Position numbers and translations under genes: made by a program. DNA of 64,000 bases, taken from Perca fluviatilis (lineage: Eukaryota; Chordata; Actinopteri; Perciformes; Percidae). The stretch covers positions 11,576,340 to 11,640,339 of the forward strand of contig NC_053128.1 in the NCBI RefSeq assembly GCF_010015445.1. Direction: 5' to 3'. Below are positions 1 through 13,742 of this stretch, piece after piece. Every line of letters begins with the position of its first letter. Position 1 is the stretch's first letter. Under the pieces are notes generated by a model. That model made no database searches and was not told the origin of the DNA. It worked only from the letters and a program-made list of their open reading frames with translations.

Positions 1-2814
1 TGTTTTTCAAATGTTATAAACATTGAGTAAAACACCCAAAATTCAAGGAAAGTAATCATTAATTTTACCTGCAAAGAACATTGTATACATCCATGCATCC
101 ATGTTATATTTCGGCATTTTGGTTGAAATAAACCCATATTTCTGATATAAAAAACTTATTATATATACAGTATTTTTCTGCAACAAGGCAAATCAAAGTT
201 CTTAGCATAAAAGACAATTTTTTCATCATTGGTATGTTTATTATATATATATAAATTCTCACGTACAACGTGCAGCAATCTTTCACAGACACAGAGTGGT
301 AATTACTACGTCACTTCCGGAGTATTCCGCTGATTTTTTTAAACGTTATTAAAGCGCATAACTTACTGGAACAAAACTGAGCAAAGTGTTGTTGCTGGTG
401 ACAAAACAACTGATTAAATATGTACATTGAAGCGATACTGTTGTTAAAGTCCCGCTGATCGCTGTCCGATTCTCTGATATGAATTGCATTGTGGGATATG
501 GGCTTCGAATGCGCCCCCCTTGGATCATATCATAGTGTTCTGTCTTACAGAATACTGTAATATTTCACAGGTAATAAGACTGAAAAAATATTATAATAAA
601 GAATTGAATACCATGATAACATCTAAATAAATGTTAATAGATGTAGCGTTATAGTTTTAAAAAGATCATTAAACAGCAAAGCAATCCAGCTTCCCTGGCA
701 ATAAAACCGAAACAATAACATTAAAAGAAATACATATAAGCCATGATCTCGTGAATAAATGTTGATTAAAACAGCGGTCATAGGGCTAAAAATACCAATA
801 ATTGCAAAGCTGTATACAGCTTCTCTGCTGCAGCCCAACTGGTAGAAAGAATCGTGAACATTTCACGAACTGCCATGAGACTGGGTTGTTACATAATACC
901 GTGGCTACATTCACTTCCATCTAACTTTGCAGTGAACAATGGGGCTGAAACAGCATCACCGATATGTTTTAACCAAATATTCTCCATCTAGCTTAGCTGA
1001 AAACACCGCATCTCCAGCACGTTTACCGGGTCATTCACTACCGAGCCTGTTTGTAACCGGTAGACTACCGACAACGTGATCTTCGCTTGTTTAACCCTCT
1101 TTACAATTACGCAATTGTCATGCTTTTATTACATATGTTACAGATTACACATGTGAACTAACCAGTGCCACAGACACTTGACATATCTGTCCATATTTTT
1201 GTCAACTAAATGTGATTTTGGTTGGACTTTAAATGCAGGCAGTTTTTTGTGTATCTTAGCTGCAGTGGGTAGAACACAACAAAATACCTGAATTTTGCAC
1301 GGGAACTGCATGCGCAGAACAGCCAATAGGAACGTAAAATGACCTGTGATTAAAAACGTTGCCAAATCAAACAAGAAGAATTAATGCTGTTATAATATAC
1401 CCAATTATGAATAATGTTCCTAAATCTATATTTAATTCTGCAAATGGGCCTGACATGACACAGTGATAAGTTAGTCAATTAGAAATGAGAAAGAACTGAC
1501 ACCCTTGTGAACTCTGGCAGAGCATATCATATGCAAGGACAAAAAAGTTCTAATTTTATCAAAAGCCTTTGGTGTAAAACCCACTTTGATTTCACTACGA
1601 CTGATTATAGTTTTATCATTCTTAAGAGATTGGACCATATCACTTTGAAGTCCGAGTAATGTTAAGACCCTATGATGTGGTTAAGACTTTCGCTTCTTTC
1701 CTTGGATGCCCATTACAGCAAATTATCCTGTTAGACTCCTCATAGGGCATTCTTAAAATCCCACTTGTAACCTTATATTCAGTATCCTGAAGTACACTTC
1801 ATTGGTTTTGCTAGATCCTCTTTGCAAAGACTCTCCTGTGAAATTGTTTACTTTGTCTAAAAATGTGTCATCCTCAATGTGCATAATATTTCCATCCTGG
1901 ATGTGCATAATGTACATCAGTTTCAAACTTGAAAATAAACTACATTTAAAAATCAGCATAAGCAGATACAGTCAAAGTTTGTGCCAGACATACATAGAAA
2001 CTCATCCATCAGGTTTTTTTCCATCCCATCTGCAGCAGAGGTCGTTTTCTAATAAAAATAATTGAGGGATTAAAGGGGGTCAGGTGTTGTTCGGCAGTTG
2101 CCAAGATACTGTACGTGCTTTTGAATCTGCGACAGGAACTTGATTGCATCAATTTTCTAGGCTCAAGTGTTTAAATGACATAACTTAGAAATGCGGAAGC
2201 ATATGAGATAAATTAGCAGGATTTCTAGAGAAAGCAGAAACCATATGGATATGAGACAACATATGTTGTTTGTGTAAGAGATACATTTAGTTTGGCCGTG
2301 AAAACACAAAAACACTGCAAAACGTTCCAGAATTTAGGATCAAAATATCTGTATTGTTTTACATATGGCAATGTAAAAAAAAAAAAAAATCTCATTTTAA
2401 TCTCATCACACATATACCAAAGTGATTTTGTTTTCTTCGCCATGAGCTATACAATAGCTTTCTTGCCCTTCTTATTTGATCCAGTTTGGCCTGATGACTG
2501 ACTCCTGCCAGCTGCTGCATGGGTTGGGGTGTCAGTAGGAGGTGTAGCCCATTGACTTTGACTAGCTATCTGGCTGTTGGTAGTGGAGACCACGGTGGTG
2601 GACTAGCTGCTGTGTTGTTTGCTGAAGGGGGAGAAGCCATCACCAGTCAATGCTGGTAAAAAAATTGAATTGGCTATACATACGCTGTATATAATAGTCT
2701 GCATCTACGTCTTGGCCTATTTGCGGTTGCCACGACTCAGCCGATGCCGCGACTCAGCCGACAGCGCCGCAGGTTTTACGGAAGTGGCCCGCTCCTAATT
2801 GCTACCTGGGAAAC
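1..2814. other. AT-rich DNA without a recognised gene
   Basis: I see no coding exon. Reading frames here are short and interrupted. The sequence is AT-rich with local runs of T. A 12-bp unit, CGACTCAGCCGA, occurs twice (about 2732 and 2750) in a small CpG-rich patch just before the foldback element. The rest looks like ordinary non-coding or decayed repeat DNA. Confidence 0.6.
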
Positions 2815-3589
2815 TGTCATTAAGAGTTTTTTTTTTTACATTGGGAGCATTATAATTGTGTCATGAATATTTTTCCTTGACCACAAGTAAAGTGAAACAA
2901 TTCGGACTGGTCATGGTTTCATCATCAAATGCTTATATGACGGTGTCATGAATAATATCCTTGACCTCAAGTAAAGTGGACTTGTCATTTGGACTTGTCA
3001 TTAAGATGTCTTAAATGTTATAAGACCAGATTGATGACAGTGAATGCAGTACCGAGGTGATTTATTGAGTTTTGGACTTTAGCCGCCGTTAGCTTAGTTA
3101 GCTGTAACGTTACAGCTGTCCAATTAGCTAGCTGACTCAGATCTGGGCTGCAAAGAGCAGAACCCGGAAAGAAAACCATTTCGGTAACGTTAGTCCCCCA
3201 GTCGTAAACTGGCCTCCTCCGTAAGTCTCGGAGGCTGTTTTTAGTCCCGGTCTGGCGACATCGACTCAGCTAAGCACTAGCATGGCAGAATTAATTAGCT
3301 GCGACACAGACAGTCCTTCCCTAAACAGAAAATGTAATACAAATTCAAAACAAAAACTTGACAAAGCGACGAAACATGACAACATCTTAATGACAGGTCC
3401 AAATGGTTCCACTTTACTTGAGGTTATGGATATTATTCATGACACCGTCATATAAGCATTTGATGATGAAATCAAACTTCATGACAGGTCCAAATTGTTT
3501 CACTTTACTTGAGGTCAAAGAAAAATATTCATGACACAATTATAATGCTCTCATGGAAGCCTATATAAAAACCAACCTCTTAATGACAT
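2815..3589. mobile_element. Foldback element with about 200-bp terminal inverted repeats
   Basis: The left arm (2815-3010) and right arm (3381-3589) are reverse complements at roughly 90% by eye. Shared landmarks include TCATCATCAAATGCTTATA, ACGGTGTCATGAATAATAT and two AAGTAAAGTG blocks per arm. The 370-bp interior has no open frame and contains short palindromes such as CTGTAACGTTACAG. Two long arms around a non-coding core is the architecture of a foldback or non-autonomous DNA transposon. I could not define a target duplication, so the superfamily is left open. Confidence 0.75.
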
Positions 3590-3965
3590 TTTTATGTTAA
3601 CACAAAGCTAAATAATTTATTAAAGTTTGATCATTTGGCCTGTCATGATATATTTATGACAGGCCAAATGATTATGATTATGTTAGGTTATGTTGTCTAT
3701 CTTAATGTCAAGTTGTCATTACAAAGACGTCGACAGGTTGTACTGTCTTGCTTAATGTCAAGTTGTCATAACAGAGATTGTTGTCTTTGTTAAAGTCCAG
3801 TTGTCATGACAAAGACATCTCAGATAATGCTAACTTTGCATTAAAAGTGTCATAATTTACAGAATGACACTTAATGACAACAGTCATGAACAGCCAAAAT
3901 GACTCCTTCATGATCATGACTGATGTCATGTCATAATAATGAAAGTGTCATGTCAGTCTTATGAA
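3590..3965. repeat. Degenerate TGTCAT/ATGACA-rich repeat with a perfect hairpin
   Basis: The segment repeats variants of CTTAATGTCAAGTTGTCAT three times (about 3709, 3753 and 3790) and is rich in TGTCAT and ATGACA throughout. It contains a perfect 17-bp inverted repeat (3630-3646 against 3656-3672, 9-nt loop). It directly abuts the foldback element and shares its TGTCATTAAG vocabulary, so it may be part of the same larger element. It ends in a C-run near 3967. Confidence 0.55.
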
Positions 3966-6900
3966 CCCCCCCCCCATCCTTCAAATGAAGTGTAAGTTTA
4001 ACACACCATTCATAATGGAAACACTTTCAAGTTCAACATACTCAAACTGTTTTTTGCACATCATATTTTTATGACATTGTTGGGCACACTTGTTTTGTTT
4101 TTCTGTTTGCCGTAATAATGTCATATTGTCTGCAGTGACTTACATTCTTCTGAACTCCTTTGCCAAGGCTACTTCTATTTGCACCGTGTTTGCTTTGTAT
4201 GCTAATTGTCATTCCAACCAGCGAGCCTCTCCCTGACTTCCACTGATTCCCTGCAGACAGTTGAACTGTTAATGAGATCTGATGGACAGATGGACCATCA
4301 CCGTGAAGGCAGCCACAGTGTCCTCTCTGACTCTGCAGGGGTGGGCATGTAGGTAGGCCGGACACACATTTCTTCCAAGATATACTTAAATTCCCTACTT
4401 TCTATCGGATTATCTTCACGGTAAAACGGGCAGGGAGGTTTTTTATTTCAAAACAGAGAACAACCTGGATGGAGAGTTTTGAAAGTCGACCATACTGAGG
4501 ACCAGGAAAAAGTATTTTTTGTTTAATCTTATGGCACTGTCAGAGAATAATACAGTGTATACCATTTATCCTTTGACAACTGAGAGAAAGGCCCTTAAAT
4601 TGATTTTTAGACACTAAAGGGGCAGAAAAACACCAAAACAAGGTGACAGATAGTCGCTATATGTCACATGGCTTACTGTAGCAGCACGGCATAGCCATGG
4701 GGGTCTGACCATGTCCGCGAGCGTCCCTGCATACCTTTGTGGGTATGCCTGCGTGGGATCCAAAAACATTCTGACTGACAAAGCAGAATGGTACCACTGT
4801 CTACATATTTGAGGGCACAACTGCATGTACACAATGCAGTAGAAACACAGCCATGTCTGTTTAGAAGTGTATGTATCTCAACCTTTATAAAGTTGTTATT
4901 GCATTCATAGAACCAACAACAGAGCAATCTTAGCATTTATTTGGCATTGACAATTACAGTAGCCCTGTTTTGATCTGGTTTGTTTTTTTAATGTGTTTTA
5001 CATGTGTATTTGAGTTTTATTTTGTTACAGTTACAATCTTACAGATCTCTGTGTTGTTGATTTTTCACACCACTTATGGCAATAAGTGGTAATTGCAGGT
5101 TTATATTTGAAACACACTTTCACTTTTACTTTGCTTTTGAAGTTTCATCATCTGTAGTCATCGCTCTTTTCCTTGTTTATTTCGGCCATAGTAACCATTC
5201 ACTCACATTGCTAGCAGAGACTGGAGAAAACAGTTTGACGATTCACACAAGTGACTTGCATTGGCTCCGCCTTCCCTCTCTGGCAGACCAACCACTGCTG
5301 GGTAATGGGTGTCATTAACTATATGCCGCTTGTGATTTTTCCTGGGAATGTCGCCATAGACACCCACTTTACAGTACTGCAAATGCAAGGACTTTCATCA
5401 GTGGGCCATATGCTCAATCACCATTGGACTACCTCATCCAGCGATAGATAGTAACTTAACAAACATTTATTTAAATGAAAATCGTCAATTCTCGATTATT
5501 ACTTTAAGTTAAATTGCAACATGTCTGTGTTTTGATTTGTAAAAGTTCACTTTCAACAAGTACTACATAAGTTTGACTTTAAAATTATCGTTATTTAATT
5601 TTGATTGGGAATCAGATTCACTGGCTCATTCACAGCTGTGAAATCTGATGCTGATCTCCTGACTAGTAATGTCCAATCATAGTCATGCAAGTGAACAGCA
5701 TAGCCATTATAACCTTAATGTGCATGTATGTTAATTAAGATGGAGTTAGATTGCCCAGCAGAATCACTGCTGCTACAAAGCTTCCTCAAAGAACAGCACC
5801 TTATCTGCCAAACCTAGCTGTATAACCATTTGCTATATTAATACTTTGACGGAAGTGAGCCTACAGAAATGCCTACATCATATTAATGACTAACGTTTCT
5901 TTGATGTAGTACATAAAAGCCCACAGTCATATTGTGATATGGGTTAGAAATAATTTTAAACACATTCACATACTCAATTCTATATAATTCTAATATTACA
6001 AAACCCAACGGTGAAACACACACATACAAGGTAAAGGCAGTGAAATTAAGCTGTTTTAACAGAGTGTGTCTTCACCATGGCAGTAAACTCTAGAGGCAGA
6101 CAGTAGCACACTCTGGCAGTTCTCCTACTTGTTCACAAGGCTGTCCTGGGATTTACACAGTCCTAGTCCATCCTTAATGAGACATGCAATCATCCTATGC
6201 ACTGGACCAGACAATCCAGCTAACGAAGACCACTGCAAGATGAAGAAACCAAACACACTTCTCATCCACTCCTCCAGGGTTTTGCGTTGCAGTCTTAATC
6301 GCACAACTTGACAACATGTCCCATGCTTGTTATTCCCAGGCTTTCGACTTGATCCAATTTTGCATTTCTGGTAGTTTAGTCAAACCAATTATTTTACGGA
6401 CACAAGCTGTTCCACCATAATTCAACCTACAGAAACTAATAAACGTTGATTACGCTGACTGGCAATGCCCACGGCACAGAAGAGGGAAAAAAAATCAACG
6501 AAAATAAAAACTGCTCTGGGTTTTATTTGTTCAAGCATAAATGCCAAGCACAAGACAAGCAAATTAAAAGCCATCCTGGGCTTCAGGAAAAGTGCAGTGG
6601 GACATTTTATAGACAAGGTAACATTATGTTTTTGTTTTTTTAAGAGTCAATTTAGTGTGTATTCTTGAGTTTTAGCATGTGTTGACTGCATTTGCAATGC
6701 TGATTTCGTCAAATGTTTAAACCTGATACAGATTTAGTTGGTAGCTTCTTCTCTGACTTTGCTGGTGCATAGGTGTGTTGCTATGTGTGTTAACACCTGT
6801 AGATCTGTGGAATAGTGTGAAACTATTGGTAGATATGTGTATCGTGTCACCCGTGTGGTCATGTACGAGAACTAACAAAACAGCGCTACTAGTAGTCAAA

Positions 6901-7079
6901 AACTACCTTTAGTGGTTAAAAGAAATATGTATGTTGACTGATTGTTTGGAGACCAAATGCAAACTGGGACTTTTGTCAGGGAACTCCAAAAACTGTAGGC
7001 GGGTGGAAAATCTAAGCTAAAGTTGTGTAGTGTCAACTAGGCATCAGGTTTCTAATATACTATGGTCTTTCCTTGAGAC
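3966..7079. other. Non-coding stretch, nothing recognised
   Basis: There is no recognised gene, RNA or mobile element. Open frames are at most about 100 codons, overlap on both strands and show no domain. The composition is AT-rich with scattered A/T runs. Confidence 0.55.
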
Positions 7080-7498
7080 TAGGGCTTGGTACCGAATTCA
7101 ATACTTTGTAGGCACCGAACAAATTGCCTACTTAGTGTAGAGTATCGAAAAATGCCTCTTCATTCAATACTGAATTTTAATACCTAAGGAGTAAATCAGC
7201 ATCAGTGAGCCAATAAGCATGCAGCATGCTTCTAACAAGATCTAATAATGCTGCTGATTGGCTGTCTAAGGTTACTCGTCGCAAAGACATGCAGGGAAAA
7301 CTGTTACTCACAGAAAGGGTTCACGTAGTAGGAGATGAAAAATAAATAAAAAGAATTGTAATGTGTAATGTTGTAATTTCTCTTTGTTAAAAATGGATTT
7401 CATAAAATTGGTATTGAAAAAAGTATTGTTCAGGAACCGGTATCAAAGTCACAGTATTGGTATTGGTATTAAACATTTTTGAACGATACCCAGCCCTA
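7080..7498. mobile_element. hAT-type MITE (TAGGGCTGGGTATCG ends)
   Basis: The ends are inverted copies: the left end reads TAGGGCTTGGTACCG (7080-7094), and the right end (7484-7498) read on the other strand is TAGGGCTGGGTATCG. The 8 bases outside each end, CTTGAGAC and CGTGAAAC, match at 6 of 8 positions, which fits a decayed 8-bp target duplication as made by hAT transposases. The 419-bp interior has no open frame, so the element is non-autonomous. Internal GGTACCGA/GGTATTG motifs repeat near both ends. Confidence 0.7.
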
Positions 7499-8210
7499 CG
7501 TGAAACTAATCATGACAGGTAGTCAGGAAAATGCTAACATGGGTCTTTTGCAACCATTTAAATCAACGAGTGCAGTGCACGTTTGGAGCGTGTGCCTGTC
7601 CGGAACAGGCTGATTGCTTGGTTCCCAGTATTGTTCTTTCCACAACTTTATTGTGTAAATTCTTACAAATAACGTGTGACACAAAAACGCTTGGTACGGT
7701 GGCGTACCCGTTCGAAGCATTCTCGAGAACATACCCATTCACGTTCACCGATGGTCGCGGAGCAGCCATGCAAGGCTCTGGCCAACTACATGACGTGTCC
7801 GTAGGTTCGCTGCTGCTCATCAGTCAGTGACAGAGAGAGGTGACTGTGGCAGGCGGTCCCAAGAGACAAAGAGCTCGCTCTCGTCAGACAATACCGGCGT
7901 CTCTCTTCTACAGAAAGTATCTAGATTTGTCGCTAGTCGCTTATTTGAACCCGTCCCCGCTGCTGTACAGAGGCTCTCCGTTGGTAGCAGAACCGTTGAA
8001 CCACAATCAATGAGCTGTCTAGGGATGTAGCAACTCCCCATCCCCATTGCTGTACTGCACATGCAGGAGACACACACATGTGCATCTATATGTTGCACAC
8101 GCGTGATGAAGAAATTTGCGTAATGTGTGTGTCCAGGACTTGCCAGCCTGCCAGCCTAAGCACACACATCCATCACACAGAACACCTATGGGTCTGTGGC
8201 TGAATCATCT

Positions 8211-8212
<2 letters not shown>
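7499..8212. other. CpG-rich block, unclassified
   Basis: From about 7560 to 8000 CpG dinucleotides are much denser than in the flanks (roughly 28 by eye in 440 bp, where neighbouring kilobases have few). Frames are open on both strands for up to 99 codons, but the products resemble nothing I know. It could be a CpG island or the body of a young repeat. Its position directly after a MITE favours a repeat. Confidence 0.35.

Positions 8213-8284
<72 letters not shown>
8213..8284. repeat. (CA)36 microsatellite
   Basis: This is an uninterrupted CA dinucleotide run of 72 bp. It forces a His/Thr frame on the plus strand that is not a gene. Long perfect CA runs are typical of teleost DNA and are usually polymorphic. 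Confidence 0.98.
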
Positions 8285-8288
<4 letters not shown>

Positions 8289-11200
8289 AAGAGTCCTTGA
8301 TTTATAGTTAAATGCCACCGTTCCTGTGGTGAGGACGGATATATTAGAAAGTTACTATTACCAGATTAAACTTGCATTTCAAAGAGTGGCAAACACAATG
8401 GTTGATGTTCTACATTACATCTAGTCTATCATCAAACATGAAATTAAATCAAACACACCTTGATCCCATTTAGTTTTCCATTTCACAATGCTCTGCCTTT
8501 CTCTCTATTCAGAGGTGCTTCCAAATGAACACAAAAATGTTTGGGTTTTTTTTATGCCAAAGCAAGCTCCGGTAGAAAGTGTGACTGAAATGCTTTGCTT
8601 GGATTTTTATCATTACCCTGTGTGGGTGAAACAACAGTACAACAACAAACACCAGCTTTCATGTGTGCCCCCTTTGTGATGTTTTTGCAGGCCCACCATG
8701 AAACTGATTGCACCACCGGACCCTCATACCGCGTTATTCTCTAATCTGCTCAGACCTGAAAAAGAAAAACAACAACAGCAGAAACGACTGATAGTCGCAA
8801 GCAGGTAGAAGGGACGACTGGGGGTGATGCTTCCTTGCTGTCAGAGAAACAAACCGGTACAGCAGGGGCATTGGCTGTCTGACTTTAAAGCTTTCCTTTA
8901 ATGAGAATGGAAATGCTGCCCTCACAATAGCAACAGATTAAAGCAAGGTTTTAAATAACAACACCTTATCTTTCCTTCTCTCTTTTATGACAGAGTAATC
9001 TCTTTGTTCTTATTTTCCGGTCTCCTCCCATGCAGTCTTCATCTCTCTCGGTCTGTCTCGGCTTCTTGTTTAATTACCTGGAAAAGTCAGCGTGACGCGT
9101 GGAGCTCATGAAATACAGCCCTCTGGCTTCCGTAGAAGGTGGCTTGTTTGAATGGTTTCATTTATCCAGATAGCCAGAGCCAACAGCTCTCTAAAAGCGT
9201 GACTCCTAGAGATGACATACACCATAGTGCGTTCAATCTCTTCATTTACAAGTGACAGATACCTGGGAGTACGCATTTTTACAGCACAGATTTACACCAT
9301 TGGTGCACATACACTTTTTGTTTTTAAAGTATTCTGTCTATGGATGGCAATGGCAGAGGACAGCCAAATAAGAATTTCATTGTACATTGCAAAACGTTAT
9401 CTGTCCTTTGGGATCCTATTGTCTGCTGCTCCACAATAGTTTGTCAGAGTATGTGTATTGTATTTTAGCTCGAAGAATAGTGACTTTATCTAAATTAATT
9501 ACTCTTGTCAGCAGTTAGGGTTACAGTAAAAAAGTAAATAATGTGTCTGGTCGAGAGGAAGCAACAGATTTGTGTTTGTGTGCACCAGACGGCTTCCCAG
9601 CGTTATCTGCCTGAGTGGCTCCCAAAATGTAATAAGTGTATGAGGAGTTGGGGTTGCTATCTGCCTCTCGCTTTGTGGTGGTTGTCGGGCTTTTCTCCAT
9701 TGTGAAGCTTTCTTCTGGCAGCTCAGCTCACTGGACCTTGACAGCATTTCATTAGACGGGAGGTCCTTAGGGTTCGCAAGTAGAAGAAGCCTTTCTTTTT
9801 TACCACAGGTGCACGCAGTGCATGCTGCTCTGTTCTGGCCTGCAAAGACGTGTGCTAAAATAACTGTTAATGAGATAGGAATATATGGCTGCCCTCTCTC
9901 TGCAGACGGACCCTGAGCTCAGCAGTGAGTCAAGAACGTACAGTAGAAGTCATTTCTCCCAGATTTATTTGAAATCACAGATGTCAGGATAAATGAAAAC
10001 CAAATGCATATCTTTTGTTAAACAGGCCTTTACACCTCAGTCTCTGTAAGACAGTTTTTTCTTTGTACTTGAAAATAGTGTCAATATACTGTAGCGAGGT
10101 CTGGCAATAACGGTCAGGTTCAGCTGAAAAGTATTTTGTATTTAGTCCGTACCAATTATTTGTTCCCTGCAGAGCCACACAGCTCTATCTGAAAGGTTTA
10201 GGATATTATTATACAAGGACACACTGTATTGATTGGATAAACATAACTTGTTCACATTGTTCTGTAGTTTTCAAATCTTCTCAGTTGTTTTTTTTTTCCT
10301 GCGACTGGAATGCTGTTCAACATGACCAATTACAGTTGTCTGACTTTTCCAGGCCAGTCTCCAGAATCTTGTTAAATAGGCCCTATTCATTCATTTGTTT
10401 ATGCAAGTGTATGTGCAAAACATTTTCAGCATCTTGACCCTGTGGACCGTACTCCTAATCCTGCCATTGGGCTATAGGACCACAAAGTGGTGCACTCAAA
10501 AGACAATGTGCAAACTGCTGTGTAGGTGAAAAACCAGGGCACATTAGCATTGGGGTGGTAAAAGCAGACACAACTATTTCAAGTGCAACACAAAATGCAA
10601 ATCAAAATATAACAGAGTGGCACACACGTTTATTTCATTAATTGTGCTAGGGTATGTTATGAGGGATTAAACATGAAAAGAAGCAAAAGGTAGCTACCTT
10701 GCTGACTTCATGGCACAGGGACAGATTTCAGGGGCTAGCGATGCTTTAGCTACTAAAGACAGCACAGTGGAGGGGACATGAGACAGTCCTTATTCCCATT
10801 CATCAGCCACTGGGGAATGAGTTTAGCATGACTGGTTAATGTTATTAAATTCAACAAAAAAAGGTCTTCTTTGCTTTAAATTTATATAATCCTAATTGCT
10901 TTGTTAGGGGATATAATCATTTCAATCCATTTTAGTCATTTTAAAATGAAGGAACTGAGAATAGTAACAATTACTTTGCCCAAAGTGAAGAGTCGGATAG
11001 ATAGTCTGTGCGAAAATGGAAAGGGCTACTGGAAATCACTTTTAACTAGTGTGGACATGGAGCTGCACTCAGCAGAAACACTCTACCTCTACAGACATAT
11101 TATGCTGATCAGGTCTTTTTCAGACCTTACTATTGACTGAAAAATGACAACGAAGAAGATTTTGTAATGACATTGACAGCAGGAACCATTTTTGATAGAG

Positions 11201-11610
11201 TCAAAAAGAGAAAGTATTATTCAAAGTAATGTTTGAGGATGAACTACAGTACTAAATGTAATGCATACATCCATTAAATTATCTCTTACCATTCAAAAGG
11301 AATAATTAGGCTATACATGATGATGTCTTCAACGCTAGAAAAAGATATATGTGAAGGCTAAGTGTTGAAAGTAATGAATCCAATGCATGACTCAGGGGCA
11401 AGCAGAATAATGGAATCAAAGTCTACTGTATCAGTAATGCAATAGTCAATAGTGCAAAGGTAACATGAAGGTGATACCAGAATTAAAAATGTTACATTTT
11501 GCAGTAAATCAATCATTCTGGAACGGCCTCTTTTGAATACATTTTTGCGTTAATTTATCGTCTTTGTCGTAATGTTTTGACCAAGCTTACGAGCTTTATA
11601 ATCTCGCATT
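8285..11610. other. Non-coding stretch, nothing recognised
   Basis: No gene, RNA or element was recognised. The frames at 9212-9439 and 9508-9747 carry no domain. Poly-T runs lie near 10290. Confidence 0.5.
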
Positions 11611-11946
11611 GCCAGATCTTCCTGCACAGCGCTGCGGAGGAGGGTCTGGTGAGTCCACACAGCACAGTCCACACAAAATAGCCTCGGGAAGGAACTTGTT
11701 TTGGTGGAACATGTGTACGTTCAAAAGTTGTTTTAGTCGTGCAACAGAAAACTCAGATTGGACAGATAGTCTAGCTAGCTGTCTGGATTTACCATGCATC
11801 TGAGGAGCAGTTAACCAAAGTCCTCCTAAATCAACTGGAGTTTAAAATTACAACACAAAGAAAGCGCAAGGTAACGGGACATCTGAAAAGATTGACATCC
11901 AGCGGAATTTCCAGCAGAACAAGAGCAATCCCGGAAGTGGAAATAT
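11611..11946 (-). repeat. Dispersed repeat family A, copy 1 (reverse orientation)
   Basis: Read on the minus strand this matches the copies at 20551-21675 and 50260-50650. All three share the ordered blocks CCACTTCCGGGATTG (or variants), GAGGACT.TGGTTAACTGC, CCAGACAGCTAGCTAGACTA, TCTGTCCAATCTGAGTTTTC and TTGCACGACTAAAACAACTT, and a terminal part GCCAGACC-(hairpin)-GGTCTGG. No frame is conserved across copies, so it is probably a non-autonomous element. I cannot assign a superfamily. Confidence 0.8.
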
Positions 11947-13280
11947 ACTAGAAGCTTTATAACTGACTGTAAATTGTATCCAGATTGATTTTACTATGTC
12001 TAGCAAGGCAAAAAAAAACATGAAATGCAGTTTTTTGCTAATTAGATCCAAACCACATTTGAAGGTGGTTTGAAATGCAATCAGTTGGATTTCATATTGT
12101 CTTTGGCATTACTCGCAGCGTGACAACAGGAAAGTAAGGAGTGACGAAAGTGCTGAGTAGAATCCATGCTGCTATGTAATGCGTTATGGAGGACAATATG
12201 GAGGAGAAAATGGTCCGAGGACAGACACGAAAGTAAATTATCTGCACCACAGCTTGAGAGTGCAATTATAAAACAGTAAACAGCCCAGAACAAAGAAAAT
12301 AGAAAAAAAAGTAGTCACTAAGCATTCAGAACCAAATCATTTGCAGAGATAGAGGGTTCATTTTGCTGTGCCAATTTCTGGTGTAACTGGTCTTGAATGC
12401 ACTTCAAACAATCTGCTAGGGAACTGAGCCAAAGTGGTTGTTAAACAGGCTGGGGAGTTGATTAGAGGATTGGAAATAGGTGTGGGAGTCAGGTGATGGC
12501 TACAGGTGGGAAACACTGAGGACTACTGCAGGACAGGGAGGGAATGGCAAGAGCGCAGTGTAGAGCAAATGATTTCCAGGGTGCCTTTTGTTTTCTTAAG
12601 TAATATTAGGCTTGTTCGAGATATACTGCGTCTTGCCTGTTAAATGGACGAGAGCAGGCGGCAGCAGCCGAGGGCGATGACAAAAAGCCACGGTCAAGTT
12701 GGACAGTTTCCAGCAGCCTGTTGTCTAAACAGGAAGTCACAAAAACACTCACATCCTGTTAGGTCTGATTTATTAAAATGATTTCAGACCCATATATCAG
12801 CTTGTACGGAGTCTACATTTGTTTTTTATTACGACAGAGTAGATTCTCTACATGCGATCTGTTGCTGATGGTAATAAACAGACTATAGGTTAATCGTAAT
12901 CTGAACGAATTTAGTCTCTCTGACTTCTAAACGTCACCATCAGCCACACATGTTCTGTACAGAATATTCCTTTAAATCAGACAAATAGCAATTAAAATCC
13001 CTCCAATTCAAAATCAATAAAAAGTTTATATAAAAAGTCATCATGTTGAGTCGATTCTGAACCAGTCAGCTGTTAGATCAACTGTGAGCCAGGCATTTCC
13101 CATCATACCCTGGGTCAGCATGGCACGCTGCCTGCCTCAAATCAAAAAAATCAAATTGGGGATTGTGTGCTTTTCTTTTGCATCATTTCTGTATTTGCAG
13201 CGCTTTTGTGTATTTGGTTGTGTTGTGTGTATTTGCAGTTTTATTTCTTAATTTGCTTGTGTTTTGTCTATTTGCGTGTG
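11947..13280. other. Non-coding stretch before the minisatellite
   Basis: No gene or element was recognised. The last 130 bp are TTTG/TGTG-rich and low in complexity before the tandem array starts. Confidence 0.5.
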
Positions 13281-13742
13281 TACATTACATTACAGACATT
13301 ACATTACAGACTTTACATTATAGATATACATTTCAGACATTAGATTAGAGACATACATTACAGACATTACATTATGGATATACATTTCAGACATTATATT
13401 ACAGACATTACACCACAGATAGACATTACATTACAGACATTCCATTACAGACTTTACATTACAGATATACATTACAGACATTACATTACAGACAGACAAA
13501 TACATTACATTACAGACATTACATTACAGATAGACTTTACAGACATTACATTAGAGATAGACATTACAGACATTTACATTACAGACATTACATTACAGAT
13601 AGACAAATGTAATGTCTGTCATGTAATGTCTGTAATGTCTATCTGTAATGTAATGCCTGTAATATATATCTGTAATGTACTGTCTGTAATGTCTTTCTGT
13701 AATGTAATGTCTGTAATGTAATGTCTATCTGTAATGTAATGT
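13281..13742. repeat. Minisatellite, left part, with an orientation flip
   Basis: From 13281 to about 13605 the units read ACATTACAGAC and ACATTACAGATAGAC. From about 13607 to 13742 the same units continue reverse-complemented, as TAATGTCTG and TAATGTCTATCTG. The junction is therefore head-to-head and the two halves can pair with each other. Continuous frames reading ITDITLQ or NVMSVMSI arise on both strands only because the 9-, 13- and 14-bp units combine without stops. Confidence 0.95.

Noticed and set aside
8116..8307. 63-codon frame with a His-Thr repeat
   Set aside because: It is produced by the CA microsatellite.
13374..13721. Plus-strand frame of 115 codons with ITDITLQ/HYRH-type peptide repeats, and similar frames up to 210 codons on the minus strand at 15352-16660
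   Set aside because: The frames exist on both strands and in several phases because the minisatellite units lack stop codons. No domain, no start context and no codon bias support a protein.
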